Assembly: GCF_005670685.2 (NCBI RefSeq)
Contig: NZ_CP062008.1
Location: 4,588,001-4,652,000 of the forward strand
Reading direction: 5' to 3'
DNA: 64,000 bases
From: Mycolicibacterium mucogenicum DSM 44124
GTDB lineage: Bacteria; Actinomycetota; Actinomycetes; Mycobacteriales; Mycobacteriaceae
This document shows, piece after piece, positions 9,215 through 17,734 of the stretch. A program made the translations under genes and the position numbers. Below the pieces are notes generated by a model. That model made no database searches, was not told the DNA's origin, and was given only the letters and a program-made list of their open reading frames with translations. Within the stretch, counting starts at the first letter, position 1. Each line of letters opens with the position of its first letter.

Positions 9215-10342
9215 TCAGTCGGCGAGCTTGTTGCGTAACCAGTCATGGAATTCGCCGAGGTGGTGTTCGCTGGGCACCAACACCCCGCCGTCGCGGTAGA
9301 CGCGGGAACTCATGGCGGGCTGGCAGCGCTCGCACGCGTCGAAGTCCTGCTGGTTGACCCGGTGGAACAGTTCCACCGACTTGCTCACGTCGCGCCCGGA
9401 TTCGACCACGCCGGGCAGGTACAGCCAGTCGCATTCGACAATGGTGTGGTCGGCCGCCATCGGGAACATCCGATGGATGATGACGTGGTCGGGCACCAGG
9501 TTGACGAACACCTGCGGACGTACCGTGATCGCGTAGTAACGCCGGTCCTGGTCCGCGGTGACGCCGGGGATGTGCTCGAAACCCTCTGAGCCATCGATGG
9601 TGAAGCCCGCGACGTCTTCGCCGAACTCCGCGCCGTGGCCGACGTAGTACTGGGCGGCGTAGCCGTCGGCGAACTCCGGCAGCACCTCGGTCAGTTCGGG
9701 GTGGATGGTGGCGCAGTGGTAGCACTCCATGAAGTTCTCGATGATGAGCTTCCAGTTCGCCTTGACGTCGTAGACGATGCGGCGACCGAGGCTCAGATCG
9801 GCCACCGTGTAGTGGTCTATCGATTCGACGTCACCGAGCCGGGCGACGATGTCCTGCATGACGGTGTCCTCGAACGACGGCGGCTCGTCGGCCAGGCATA
9901 CCCAGACGTAGCCGAGCCACTCCCGGACGGCAATCTTGCGCAGGCCGTATTCGACGCGGTCGATATCGGGCATCTTGGTCAGGTTCGGCGCCGCGACGAG
10001 CTTGCCGTCGAGATCGTAAGTCCATGCGTGATAAGGACATTGGAACGCACGCTTGACCTCGCCGCTGTCCTCGGTGCACAGCCGTGCGCCGCGGTGCCGG
10101 CACAGGTTGAAGAACGCGTTGATGTCACCTTTGCGTGACCTGGTCACCAGAACGCTTTCGCGACCGACCTGGACGGTCTTGAATGCCCCCGGTTTGTCCA
10201 GATCCGCGGCGCGCGCAACGCAGAACCACATGGTCTCGAAGATCTTCTCCTGCTCGAGGGCGAAGACCTCCGGATCGGTGTAGTAATGCCCTGCCAGAGT
10301 GGAAATGAGGCTTTCCGGCAGGCTCGGCACGGTGGCGGTCAT
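9215..10342 (-). CDS. Rieske monooxygenase, oxygenase component (glycine betaine/quaternary-ammonium demethylase)
   Basis: A 375-residue ring-hydroxylating-type oxygenase alpha subunit. The Rieske cluster ligands are C81-R-H83 and C102-x2-H105; the mononuclear iron ligands are H209, H214 and probably D333. The residue that relays electrons between subunits is Glu206 (ENFMECYHC) instead of the usual Asp, as in the carnitine monooxygenase CntA group that attacks quaternary ammonium compounds. Length is close to CntA (about 371-374). The ATG at 10,342 has AAAGGAG upstream. With its own ferredoxin and reductase just upstream, and betA/betB after it, demethylation of glycine betaine to dimethylglycine plus formaldehyde is most likely; carnitine or stachydrine are alternatives. 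Confidence 0.82.
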   Translation of the reverse strand: MTATVPSLPESLISTLAGHYYTDPEVFALEQEKIFETMWFCVARAADLDKPGAFKTVQVGRESVLVTRSRKGDINAFFNLCRHRGARLCTEDSGEVKRAFQCPYHAWTYDLDGKLVAAPNLTKMPDIDRVEYGLRKIAVREWLGYVWVCLADEPPSFEDTVMQDIVARLGDVESIDHYTVADLSLGRRIVYDVKANWKLIIENFMECYHCATIHPELTEVLPEFADGYAAQYYVGHGAEFGEDVAGFTIDGSEGFEHIPGVTADQDRRYYAITVRPQVFVNLVPDHVIIHRMFPMAADHTIVECDWLYLPGVVESGRDVSKSVELFHRVNQQDFDACERCQPAMSSRVYRDGGVLVPSEHHLGEFHDWLRNKLAD

Positions 10343-10397
10343 CGAACTCCTTTGCGATGTCATGTCGTGAGTTTTATTGGGGTGCAAGAACTTCGGC

Positions 10398-11597
10398 CTA
10401 GACCGCGGTGGGCGTCGGGACCAGCTGGCGGCGCCACCGGGTGAAGAGCCGGGGCTGGTCGATACCGAGGACCGCCACCAGACGGCCGTCGCGCCGATAC
10501 GTGGCCAGCAGGCAACGCTCCTCGCAGCTGCCCTCCTCGATGGTGATCTCGTCATCGGGACGGGCGACGCCGGCGAACTGAATGCGGGAGCCGTATTGGT
10601 CGGACCAGAAATACGGCGGCTTCACCGTCGACTCCTGCCGCAGACCGCCCGCCAGCAGTGCGGCGACCGCCATGGCGGGGCGCTCCAATGCGCCGGTCCA
10701 GTGTTCGACCCGGTGGTGAGTGTCGGTGGCGGCGTCGAGCCATGCCGCGCAGTCCCCGACGGCGACGACGTTCGGGAGGGCCGTCTGCCCATGGGTGCCG
10801 CACAGCACGCCGTTGCCGAGCGCCAGTCCACTGCCCTGCAACCAGTCGATGTTGGGCACGCCGCCGATACCCACCACGACGACGTCGGCCGGCAGATGGC
10901 GGCCGTCGGTGAGGTCGACACCGGCCACCCGCCGCACGCCGCCCGGCGTGCGCAGTGCGCGCTCCTGCCCGACGAGACCGACCACGCCCACCCCGCAGAT
11001 GAGCCTCGTTCCGTTGGCGGCATGGGCGCCGGCGACCACACCGCCGAGCCACCCGCCGAGCTGCATCTGCAGCGGCGTCGGGGCGGCTTCGACGACAGTG
11101 ACGTCCAGGCCCAGCTTGCGGGCCGTCGACGCGACTTCGGCCCCGATGAACCCGGCGCCGATGACGACCAGCCGAGCGCCCGGCACCAGTTCGGCACGCA
11201 GCGCAACGGCGTCGTCGATGGTGCGGATGACGTGCACGCCGGCCATGCCCTCGCAGCCGGGCCAGCGGCGGGCGCGGGAGCCGGTCGCGATCACCACGCC
11301 GTCGGCGTCGATGCGCGTCCCGTCCGCGAGTTCGATTGCGCCACTACGGCTGTCGAGCTTGGCCGCGGCGACGCCCAGTCGCCAGTCCGCCTGCAGATCG
11401 TCGTCGTCGGATTCCAGCGCGAGATCGGCTTCGGAGACGGTGCCGCAGAGGAACTCCTTCGACAGCGGCGGGCGGTCGTAGGGCCGCTGCGCCTCGTCGC
11501 CGATGACCGTCAGCCGCCCGTCGAAGCCCTGTGCTCGCAGCGCCCGGGCCGCGGACAGGCCCGCGAGCGACGCTCCCACGATCGCGACGTGCTTCAT
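10398..11597 (-). CDS. FAD-dependent ferredoxin reductase of the Rieske system
   Basis: A 399-residue reductase of the BphA4/putidaredoxin-reductase type. It has an FAD dinucleotide motif GASLAG at residue 8, the YDRPPLSKEFL signature, an NAD motif VVIGAGFIGAEVAS, and the second FAD motif VVAVGDCA. It would pass electrons from NAD(P)H to the Rieske ferredoxin encoded immediately upstream; that stop and this ATG share one base (TAATG). The oxygenase follows 55 bases later. Together the three genes form a class of Rieske monooxygenase with separate reductase and ferredoxin, unlike the two-component GbcAB or CntAB systems. Confidence 0.88.
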   Translation of the reverse strand: MKHVAIVGASLAGLSAARALRAQGFDGRLTVIGDEAQRPYDRPPLSKEFLCGTVSEADLALESDDDDLQADWRLGVAAAKLDSRSGAIELADGTRIDADGVVIATGSRARRWPGCEGMAGVHVIRTIDDAVALRAELVPGARLVVIGAGFIGAEVASTARKLGLDVTVVEAAPTPLQMQLGGWLGGVVAGAHAANGTRLICGVGVVGLVGQERALRTPGGVRRVAGVDLTDGRHLPADVVVVGIGGVPNIDWLQGSGLALGNGVLCGTHGQTALPNVVAVGDCAAWLDAATDTHHRVEHWTGALERPAMAVAALLAGGLRQESTVKPPYFWSDQYGSRIQFAGVARPDDEITIEEGSCEERCLLATYRRDGRLVAVLGIDQPRLFTRWRRQLVPTPTAV

Positions 11598-11953
11598 TAC
11601 TGACCCGCGCCCAGTCGAGCCCGGATGTCGGGCGGCAGGTTGGGTTTCTCGGTGCTCAGTTCGACGTGGATGACGCCGTCGGATATCACGACCGTGTGCG
11701 TGCGCACCGGCAGCTTGGCCGGCGGCGCGTCGACCGCGCCGGTGCGGAGGTTGAACCGCGAGGCGTGCAGCGGGCACTCGACATCGCACCCCTCCAGCCA
11801 GCCGTCGGCCAGGGACGCGTCCTGGTGCGAACAGGTGTCGTCGATGGCGAACACCTCGCCGTTCTCGGTGTGGAAGACCGCGATGGGCGGGTCGGTCTCC
11901 ACCCGCCGGGCCTCGCCGGGCGGGAGTTCGGAGAGCGGACAAATCTCAAGCAT
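11597..11953 (-). CDS. Rieske-type [2Fe-2S] ferredoxin
   Basis: A 118-residue small Rieske protein with ligands C41-x-H43 (CSH) and C60-x2-H63 (CPLH). It has no signal peptide or membrane anchor, so it is a soluble cytoplasmic carrier. It would shuttle electrons from the adjacent FAD reductase to the oxygenase. It is the first gene of a minus-strand run that continues with close spacing to betA. Two ATTAYGCAAC boxes lie 32-60 bases upstream (11,985-12,013); the same decamer occurs at the start of the IclR gene, so this is the likely regulated promoter of the choline-degradation operon. NirD-like proteins have similar motifs but do not sit in such clusters. Confidence 0.88.
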   Translation of the reverse strand: MLEICPLSELPPGEARRVETDPPIAVFHTENGEVFAIDDTCSHQDASLADGWLEGCDVECPLHASRFNLRTGAVDAPPAKLPVRTHTVVISDGVIHVELSTEKPNLPPDIRARLGAGQ

Positions 11954-11984
11954 CGGGTGTGCCCTCTCGGAGAGTTTGACGCGT

Positions 11985-12013
11985 ATTACGCAACGTGATT
12001 CGAATTATGCAAC
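11985..12013 (-). promoter_or_regulatory. Paired ATTAYGCAAC boxes, candidate IclR operator of the catabolic operon
   Basis: ATTACGCAAC (11,985-11,994) and ATTATGCAAC (12,004-12,013) are direct repeats 19 bases apart, about two helical turns. They lie just upstream of the ferredoxin start at 11,953. The first box is identical, and identical over eleven bases, to the one at the start of the IclR regulator gene (14,738). Binding is inferred. Confidence 0.55.
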
Positions 12014-12104
12014 AGTGTGGGCGCAGTCACAGGCCCGTGTCAAGGGCACGAACGCACCGTTTACAGAGCTGGAACAACTGCCGCGATCGGCCTGAAAGAC
12101 CAGG

Positions 12105-13766
12105 TCAATCAGATTTGCGCCGAGCCGGCGCCTTGTTGCGCAGATGCGCAACCATGGGGTCCCGCGTCACGTCGAGATGCAGCGACACACACATGCCGAT
12201 CATCACGACGACGAACGGCGCGGCGACGATGATCGTCATCGTCTGCAGCCCGTTGAGCGCATCGTTGCCGCCGGCCCAGAGCATCAGTACGGCGACAGCA
12301 CCCGTACTGAGCCCCCAGAACGCGACCGCCCACCGAGACGGGAAGAGCGACCCACCCTGTGACAGCGTGCCCATCACCATCGACGCGGCATCCGCACCCG
12401 AGACGAAGAAGATCGCCACGAGCGCCATGACCAACAGCGACGAGATGCCGGCCCACGGCAGATGGTCGAGCATGCCGAACAACGTCGACTCCGGTTCGCC
12501 CTTCCCGAAGATGTCGATGCCGTCGCGCTGCTGACCGATGCCGGCGCCGCCGAAGATGACGAACCAGATGAGGCTCACCGTCGTGGGCACCAGGATGACG
12601 CCGACGACGAACTGCTTGATGGTGCGGCCGCGACTGATCCGGGCCAGGAACATGCCGACGAAGGGGGTCCAGGAGATCCACCACGCCCAGTAGAAGATGG
12701 TCCACGACGACAACCACTTCTCGGTGTCGGGACCCGCCGCGGCCGATCGCGCCGACATGGAGGCCAGGTTGGCGGCGTAGTCACCGAGCGTCGTCGGCAA
12801 CAGGTTCAGGATCAGCACCGTCGGCCCGAGCACGAAGACGAAGACCGCCAACACGAGCGCGAGCACCATGTTGATGTTCGACAGCCATTGGATACCGCGC
12901 GAAACGCCGGACACCGCCGAGGCGACGAACGCCAGCGTGAGGATCGCGACGACAGCGACCAACAGCAGGGTCCCGGCTTTCTCGACCCAGCCGATCACCT
13001 CGATGCCGGACCCGATCTGCAGCGCGCCCAGGCCCAGTGACGCCGCGGTGCCGAACATCGTCGCGAAGATCGCGAGGATGTCGATGAGCTTGCCGATGGG
13101 CCCCTCGACGCGCCCCCGGCCGAGCAACGAGATGAACGACGAACTGATGAGCTGCCGGCGACCCAGCCGATAGCTGCCGTACGCGATGGACAATCCGACG
13201 ACGGCGTACATCGACCAGGGGTGAAAGCCCCAGTGGAACAGCGCGGTCGCCAATGCGGTGCCGGCCTTGGAGTCGGCCAGCCCCGGCGGCGGTTTCACGA
13301 AATGCGTCAGCGGTTCGGTGACGCCCCAGAAGATCAGGCCGATCCCCATGCCCGCGCTGAACATCATGGCGATCCAGCTGACGGTGTTGAACTCGGGTTT
13401 CTCGCCGTCCTGCCCGAGCGGTATCCGGCCGTACCGGCTCATCGCCAGCCATACCGCGAAGAGCACGAAACACGTCGCGGAGGTGATGAAGAGCCAGCCG
13501 AGGTTGGTCACGACCCAGTTCAGGATCACCGACATCCGGGACTGGAACGACGCCGGCCAGCCCAGGCCCCAGACCAGGATCGCGACGACGAGCGCGGCGC
13601 TGGTCCCGAACACGACCTTGTCGGTGACCGCGCGGCGGGCGCACATCGGCACGTCGAGCTCGTCGTCGTCGAGACCATCGGGGATCGGGATGCCGGGGCC
13701 AGGGAAGGTCTCCTGCAGCTTCGCCTTGATCTCGGCTTCCAGCGATCCTTGGTTTTGCGGTGTCAT
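12105..13766 (-). CDS. BCCT-family betaine/choline/carnitine transporter
   Basis: A 553-residue transporter with twelve predicted membrane helices and an acidic cytoplasmic N-terminus. Family hallmarks are FSAGMGIGLIFWGVTEP (TM3) and the TM8 region FYWAWWISWTPFVGMFLAR with the following ISRGRT loop, as in BetP. The start at 13,766 has AGGAG eight bases upstream. The C-terminal tail is short (ending near RNKAPARRKSD), so it may lack the long osmosensing tail of BetP and serve uptake for catabolism. A TGATATATTAG box lies about 110 bases upstream (13,876-13,886), the same element found before glyA and sdaA, so it probably belongs to the GntR regulon. Confidence 0.9.
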   Translation of the reverse strand: MTPQNQGSLEAEIKAKLQETFPGPGIPIPDGLDDDELDVPMCARRAVTDKVVFGTSAALVVAILVWGLGWPASFQSRMSVILNWVVTNLGWLFITSATCFVLFAVWLAMSRYGRIPLGQDGEKPEFNTVSWIAMMFSAGMGIGLIFWGVTEPLTHFVKPPPGLADSKAGTALATALFHWGFHPWSMYAVVGLSIAYGSYRLGRRQLISSSFISLLGRGRVEGPIGKLIDILAIFATMFGTAASLGLGALQIGSGIEVIGWVEKAGTLLLVAVVAILTLAFVASAVSGVSRGIQWLSNINMVLALVLAVFVFVLGPTVLILNLLPTTLGDYAANLASMSARSAAAGPDTEKWLSSWTIFYWAWWISWTPFVGMFLARISRGRTIKQFVVGVILVPTTVSLIWFVIFGGAGIGQQRDGIDIFGKGEPESTLFGMLDHLPWAGISSLLVMALVAIFFVSGADAASMVMGTLSQGGSLFPSRWAVAFWGLSTGAVAVLMLWAGGNDALNGLQTMTIIVAAPFVVVMIGMCVSLHLDVTRDPMVAHLRNKAPARRKSD

Positions 13767-13875
13767 GTCGCGCTCCTGGGCCGGGCCACCGCCGACGCCA
13801 TTCGCACCGTCTGCGCTGCGTGGACGTCGACTTGAGGTTCGCCACCGGGCACGGGAATCACCGGTGGCGAACAGT

Positions 13876-13900
13876 TGATATATTAGATCGCAGTGATCTG
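13876..13900 (-). promoter_or_regulatory. TGATATATTAG/TGATCTG element upstream of the BCCT gene
   Basis: TGATATATTAG (13,876-13,886) is identical to the element before glyA and, reversed, to that before sdaA. It is followed by TGATCTG (13,894-13,900), so the island's other shared heptamer is nearly present too. It lies between the stop of the IclR gene and the BCCT start. I propose it as a FadR-type GntR operator. Confidence 0.55.
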
Positions 13901-13956
13901 ATATGCAGCCCGAATCGACAAATTTCCCGAAATGGGAAGGCGGCTGACCCGAGCGG

Positions 13957-14739
13957 TCAGCGCCGATAGCCCATGCGGCGGCTCACGTCGTCGGCCGCCG
14001 CGACCACCGTCGGCGCGATCTCCCGGACCCGCTCCACGGTCAGCCGATAGGCCGGGCCGGAGACGCTCAGCGCGGCGATCACCGCACCGAGGTGATCGCG
14101 AATCGGCGCGGCGACCGCATTGAGCCCGTGCTCAAGCTCCTCCGACGACACCACGTATCCATTGCGGGGCACGTCCTGCAACTGCGCTTCCAGTCGCTCG
14201 ACCGACGTGATGGTGTGCTCGGTGAACCGCTGCAGGCCGGCGACCTCCAACAGGTCCCGGCGGGCATCGGCAGCCATGAAGGCCAGCAACACCTTTCCGC
14301 TCGACGTCGCGTGCAACGGGGTGAGCTCCCCCACCCAGTTGTGCGTACTGACCGCCGACGGCCCGCGCGCCTGGTCGACGTTCACCGCATACTCGGCACG
14401 CAGCACGGCGATGTTGACGGTCTCACCGACCTCGGCGGCCAGGCGCTCGCAGATCTCCCGGCCCTGCCGCGTGACGTCGAGTCGGCCCGACACCGCGTTG
14501 GCCAACCGCAGGATGCCGAAGCCGAGCCGATACTTGCCGCGCTCGAAAGCCTGCTCGACGAGTTCCCGATCCTCGAGCGCCGCCAGCAGCCGGGAGACCG
14601 TGGATTTGTGCACCCCGATGTCCGACGCCAGCTCGGTGACTCCGGCTTCGCCCCGGCGCGCGAGGAGATCCAAGACCGCGAGCGCGCGGTCCACGGACTG
14701 CACGCCGCCGTTGCCGGAATCAACGCCGTTGTTGCTCAT
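13957..14739 (-). CDS. IclR-family transcriptional regulator
   Basis: A 260-residue regulator: an N-terminal winged helix (ELASDIGVHKSTVSRLL, about residues 36-55) and a C-terminal IclR effector domain (about 90-255) with THNWVGELTPLHATSSGKVL and the late HGLNAVAAPIRD. It stands alone between the BCCT gene and the first GntR gene. The decamer ATTACGCAAC overlaps its start codon and recurs upstream of the ferredoxin gene, which suggests autoregulation and control of the choline oxidation operon. The inducer is unknown; choline, betaine aldehyde or betaine would fit. Confidence 0.9.
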   Translation of the reverse strand: MSNNGVDSGNGGVQSVDRALAVLDLLARRGEAGVTELASDIGVHKSTVSRLLAALEDRELVEQAFERGKYRLGFGILRLANAVSGRLDVTRQGREICERLAAEVGETVNIAVLRAEYAVNVDQARGPSAVSTHNWVGELTPLHATSSGKVLLAFMAADARRDLLEVAGLQRFTEHTITSVERLEAQLQDVPRNGYVVSSEELEHGLNAVAAPIRDHLGAVIAALSVSGPAYRLTVERVREIAPTVVAAADDVSRRMGYRR

Positions 14740-14747
14740 TACGCAAC
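14738..14747 (-). promoter_or_regulatory. ATTACGCAAC box at the IclR start, candidate autoregulatory operator
   Basis: The decamer ATTACGCAAC overlaps the first two bases of the IclR start codon on the complementary strand. It matches the box at 11,985 exactly. Binding there would block transcription elongation or a leaderless start. This is inferred from the repeat only. Confidence 0.45.
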
Positions 14748-14790
14748 GATAACCACATCGTGATGCGCGTGGTCGCGTTCGTCAGGCGCG

Positions 14791-15468
14791 TCAGACGATT
14801 GCGCGGATCGCCTTCTCGAATCCGGTGACGTGGTCGAGCGCGATCTGCGCGGCGGCGTCGCCGTCGCCGCCGGCGATGGTCCGCAACAGCTCGGCGTGCT
14901 CACCCACGTGGCGGGCCACGGTCGGCAACCGATCGAGGAACAGGCAGAAGATCCGGGTCGCGAGATTGTCGTAGCGGACCAGCACGTCCTCGAGATGGGG
15001 GTTGCCGGCAGCCCGGTAGATCGCGCGGTGTGCGCGCAGGTCCCACCGCATGAGCTCGTCGCGGTGGATGCTCTGCACATCGAGCGCTTCGGTTTGGTCG
15101 GCGAGCGCGAGCAGGCCGGCACGCACGTCGGCCGAGGCGTTCTCAGCGGCCGTGCGCGCGGCGACGGGCTCCAGATTCACCCGAATCTGCGAGATGTGCC
15201 GAAGGTCGGCGACATCGACACCCGTGGCAAAAGTGCCGCGGCGCGGGAACGAGACGACCAGCCGATCCGCTTCCAGGCGCTTGAGGGCCTCGCGGACGGG
15301 AGTACGGCCCAGCTCGAGTTCCGCGGCCAGCTCGTTCTCCACGATGGCCTCGTTGGGACGGATGTCCAGCATGATGAGCTTGTCGCGGATCACCAGGTAC
15401 GCCCGGTCGGCGAACGACATCTCCTCGGAGACAACGTCATCGAGCTGTTCCACACCGGCAACGCTCAC
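14791..15468 (-). CDS. GntR-family regulator, FadR/FCD subgroup (copy 1)
   Basis: A 225-residue protein from the GTG at 15,468, chosen for the GGAAGGGGGG run just upstream and for agreement in length with its neighbour; ATG at 15,501 is the alternative. The N-terminal GntR winged helix contains LELGRTPVREALKRLEADRL. The C-terminal FCD domain has the metal/ligand residues of that fold, including HRDELMRWDLRAHRAIYRAAG and FLDRLP. It is a close paralogue of the regulator at 15,605-16,300; both share ADRAY, MLDIRP and RRGTFAT. Its upstream region carries TGATATATCAG, a perfect 10-bp palindrome variant of the island's shared box. Confidence 0.9.
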   Translation of the reverse strand: MSVAGVEQLDDVVSEEMSFADRAYLVIRDKLIMLDIRPNEAIVENELAAELELGRTPVREALKRLEADRLVVSFPRRGTFATGVDVADLRHISQIRVNLEPVAARTAAENASADVRAGLLALADQTEALDVQSIHRDELMRWDLRAHRAIYRAAGNPHLEDVLVRYDNLATRIFCLFLDRLPTVARHVGEHAELLRTIAGGDGDAAAQIALDHVTGFEKAIRAIV

Positions 15469-15511
15469 GCCCGCCCCCCTTCCCGACGTCACCGACTTCA
15501 TCGCCCGGCAA

Positions 15512-15545
15512 CTGATCTGATCTGGTCAGGGCAATGATATATCAG
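15512..15545. promoter_or_regulatory. CTGATCTGATCT and TGATATATCAG elements ahead of GntR copy 1
   Basis: CTGATCT (15,512-15,518, running on into a second TGATCT) and TGATATATCAG (15,535-15,545) occur 22 bases apart, the same order and spacing as in the glyA promoter. TGATATATCA is a perfect palindrome. The pair lies 44-77 bases upstream of the GTG start of GntR copy 1 and likely mediates autoregulation. Confidence 0.5.
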
Positions 15546-15604
15546 AACGTGCGGTCTTCCGGCCCTCCCGATCGCGGCCCGTCGGCAAAGGCGCGACGAC
15601 GGCG

Positions 15605-16300
15605 TCACAGCAACGCGCGAATGGCCGCCTCGAAGCTGCAGACATGGGACAGCGTCAGGGCGGAAGCCGTTGCCTCGTCGCCCACGACGATGGCCTCCAA
15701 CAGCTCGATGTGCTCACGGACGTGGCCGGCGACGCCCGGCAGCCGGTCCAGGAACAAGCACCAGATCCGGGTGGCATGCGCGTCGAGACTGACGAGGATC
15801 TGTTCCAGGTGTGGGTTGCCCGAGGCCCGGTAGATCTCGCGGTGCACATGGACGTCGTGCCGCAGCACCTCGCGGGGATCGTCGGTGTCCTCGATCCCGG
15901 CGATCGCCCGCGCAAGCGCCGTCAGCCGCGCACGGGTCTCGGGCGTCGCGACGCGCGCGGCGCGCGCGGCCGCCGTCGGTTCGAGCAGCTTGCGAATCTC
16001 CGAGATGTCGGCCAGGTCCGTCATATCGACGGCCGTGGCGAACGTGCCCCGCCGCGGGTAGGCGACGACGAGGCGGTCACGCTCGAGACGTTTGAGGGCC
16101 TCCCGCACGGGAGTGCGGCCGAAGCCGAGGTCAGCCGCGAGGTGGTCGTCGTTGATGGGCTCCCCCGGCCGGATGTCCAGCATCACCAGGCGTTCCCGCA
16201 CGATGTCGTAGGCGCGGTCCGCGTTGGTCTCGGTGGTGGCCGGCCTGGTGTCGGGTTGAGTGCTGTCGAGATCGCCGAACGACAACTCTGTCAGGGTCAT
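15605..16300 (-). CDS. GntR-family regulator, FadR/FCD subgroup (copy 2)
   Basis: A 231-residue regulator. The ATG at 16,300 is supported by GGAGG seven bases upstream. The winged helix includes LGFGRTPVREALKRLERDRL; the FCD domain includes HDVHVHREIYRASGNPHLEQ and FLDRLPGVAGHV. It is transcribed divergently from glyA-soxBDAG across a 117-base region that holds a sigma-A-like promoter and a TGATATATTAG box, the standard arrangement for a local repressor. It is paralogous to copy 1, so the two may recognise related operators but different ligands in the betaine-to-serine route. Confidence 0.9.
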   Translation of the reverse strand: MTLTELSFGDLDSTQPDTRPATTETNADRAYDIVRERLVMLDIRPGEPINDDHLAADLGFGRTPVREALKRLERDRLVVAYPRRGTFATAVDMTDLADISEIRKLLEPTAAARAARVATPETRARLTALARAIAGIEDTDDPREVLRHDVHVHREIYRASGNPHLEQILVSLDAHATRIWCLFLDRLPGVAGHVREHIELLEAIVVGDEATASALTLSHVCSFEAAIRALL

Positions 16301-16334
16301 CGCCAATCCTCCAAAAGTGTCTGCGGCCCAGCTC

Positions 16335-16384
16335 TTGACGCGGCCACGAGCTGATCTTAATCTAACCGACAGCTGATATATTAG
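16335..16384 (+). promoter_or_regulatory. glyA-sox operon promoter with TGATATATTAG operator
   Basis: TTGACG (16,335-16,340) and TAATCT (16,358-16,363) are separated by exactly 17 bases, a good sigma-A-type promoter. CTGATCT (16,351-16,357) fills the end of the spacer. The operator-like TGATATATTAG (16,374-16,384) starts 10 bases after the -10 element, where a repressor would cover the transcription start. sdaA has the same geometry. Confidence 0.65.
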
Positions 16385-16417
16385 TCCAGCACACACTGCA
16401 ATGTCAGAAAGGTGTAC

Positions 16418-17734
16418 ATGACCCTCGACACCGCACCGACAGCCACCAACCCCACGCTGAGCGCGAGCCTCGCCGAGCTGGATCCGGATGTGTACCGGGC
16501 CATCTCCGCCGAGTTGCACCGGCAACAGAGCACGCTGGAGATGATCGCCAGCGAGAACTTCGCGCCCGTCGCCGTGATGCAGGCGCAGGGCTCGGTGCTG
16601 ACCAACAAGTACGCCGAGGGCTACCCGGGCCGCCGGTACTACGGCGGCTGCGAATTCGTCGACGTCACCGAACAACTCGCCATCGACCGCGTCAAGAGCC
16701 TCTTCGGCGCCGAATACGCCAACGTGCAACCACATTCGGGCGCGCAGGCCAACGCCGCGGCCATGTCGGCGCTGCTGTCCCCCGGCGACACCATCCTCGG
16801 TCTCGACCTGGCGCACGGCGGCCACCTCACGCACGGCATGAAGCTCAACTTCTCCGGCAAGCTGTACGACGTCGCCGCCTACCACGTCGGGGAAAGCGAC
16901 CACCGGGTCGACATGGCCGAGGTCGAACGCATCGCCCTCGAGCGTCGGCCGAAGCTGATCCTGGCCGGCTGGTCCGCCTATCCCCGGCAGCTCGATTTCG
17001 CCGAATTCCGGCGCATCGCAGACGAAGTCGGCGCGTACCTGATGGTCGACATGGCTCACTTCGCGGGCCTGGTCGCGGCCGGACTGCACCCGTCGCCGGT
17101 GCCGCACGCGCACGTCGTCACCTCGACCACGCACAAGACGCTGGGCGGCCCCCGCGGCGGCATCATCCTCACCAACGACGCAGCCCTGGCCAAGAAGTTC
17201 AACTCGTCGGTGTTCCCCGGTCAGCAGGGCGGGCCGCTCGAGCACGTCATCGCCGCCAAGGCCGTGTCGTTCAAACTCGCGGCCGCGCCGGAATTCCGCG
17301 AGCGGCAGCAGCGCACCCTGGATGGCGCGGCGATCCTGGCCGAGCGCCTGCTGCAAGAGGATTCCCGAGCGGCGGGCATCAACGTGGTCTCCGGCGGCAC
17401 CGACGTCCACCTGGTGCTGGTCGACCTGCGGGAGTCCGAACTGGACGGCAAACAGGCCGAGGACCGGCTGCACCGCGTTGGAATCACCGTGAACCGCAAC
17501 GCCGTTCCGTTCGACCCGCGGCCGCCCATGGTCAGCTCGGGCGTGCGCATCGGAACCGCGGCGCTGGCGACCCGCGGCTTCGATCTGGACAGCTTCCGCG
17601 AAGTCGCCGACGTCATCAGCCATGCGCTGCGCCCCGACGCCGACGACGCGGGCCTGGCCGCGCTGCGCGCCCGAGTGGACGTGCTGGCCGACCGCTTCCC
17701 GCTGTACCCCGACCTCACGGAGGCCCCGCTGTGA
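16418..17734 (+). CDS. glyA: Serine hydroxymethyltransferase (catabolic copy in sarcosine operon)
   Basis: A 438-residue PLP enzyme that interconverts glycine plus 5,10-methylene-THF with serine plus THF. Motifs: MIASENFAP near the N-terminus, [15 protein letters not shown] in the substrate site, and the Schiff-base lysine Lys240 in [12 protein letters not shown]. The ATG at 16,418 with AGAAAGG upstream is preferred over a GTG two codons earlier. It is the first gene of glyA-soxB-soxD-soxA-soxG. Here it most likely works in the serine-forming direction, using glycine and methylene-THF both made by sarcosine oxidase. A housekeeping GlyA is presumably encoded elsewhere. Confidence 0.93.
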   Translation: MTLDTAPTATNPTLSASLAELDPDVYRAISAELHRQQSTLEMIASENFAPVAVMQAQGSVLTNKYAEGYPGRRYYGGCEFVDVTEQLAIDRVKSLFGAEYANVQPHSGAQANAAAMSALLSPGDTILGLDLAHGGHLTHGMKLNFSGKLYDVAAYHVGESDHRVDMAEVERIALERRPKLILAGWSAYPRQLDFAEFRRIADEVGAYLMVDMAHFAGLVAAGLHPSPVPHAHVVTSTTHKTLGGPRGGIILTNDAALAKKFNSSVFPGQQGGPLEHVIAAKAVSFKLAAAPEFRERQQRTLDGAAILAERLLQEDSRAAGINVVSGGTDVHLVLVDLRESELDGKQAEDRLHRVGITVNRNAVPFDPRPPMVSSGVRIGTAALATRGFDLDSFREVADVISHALRPDADDAGLAALRARVDVLADRFPLYPDLTEAPL

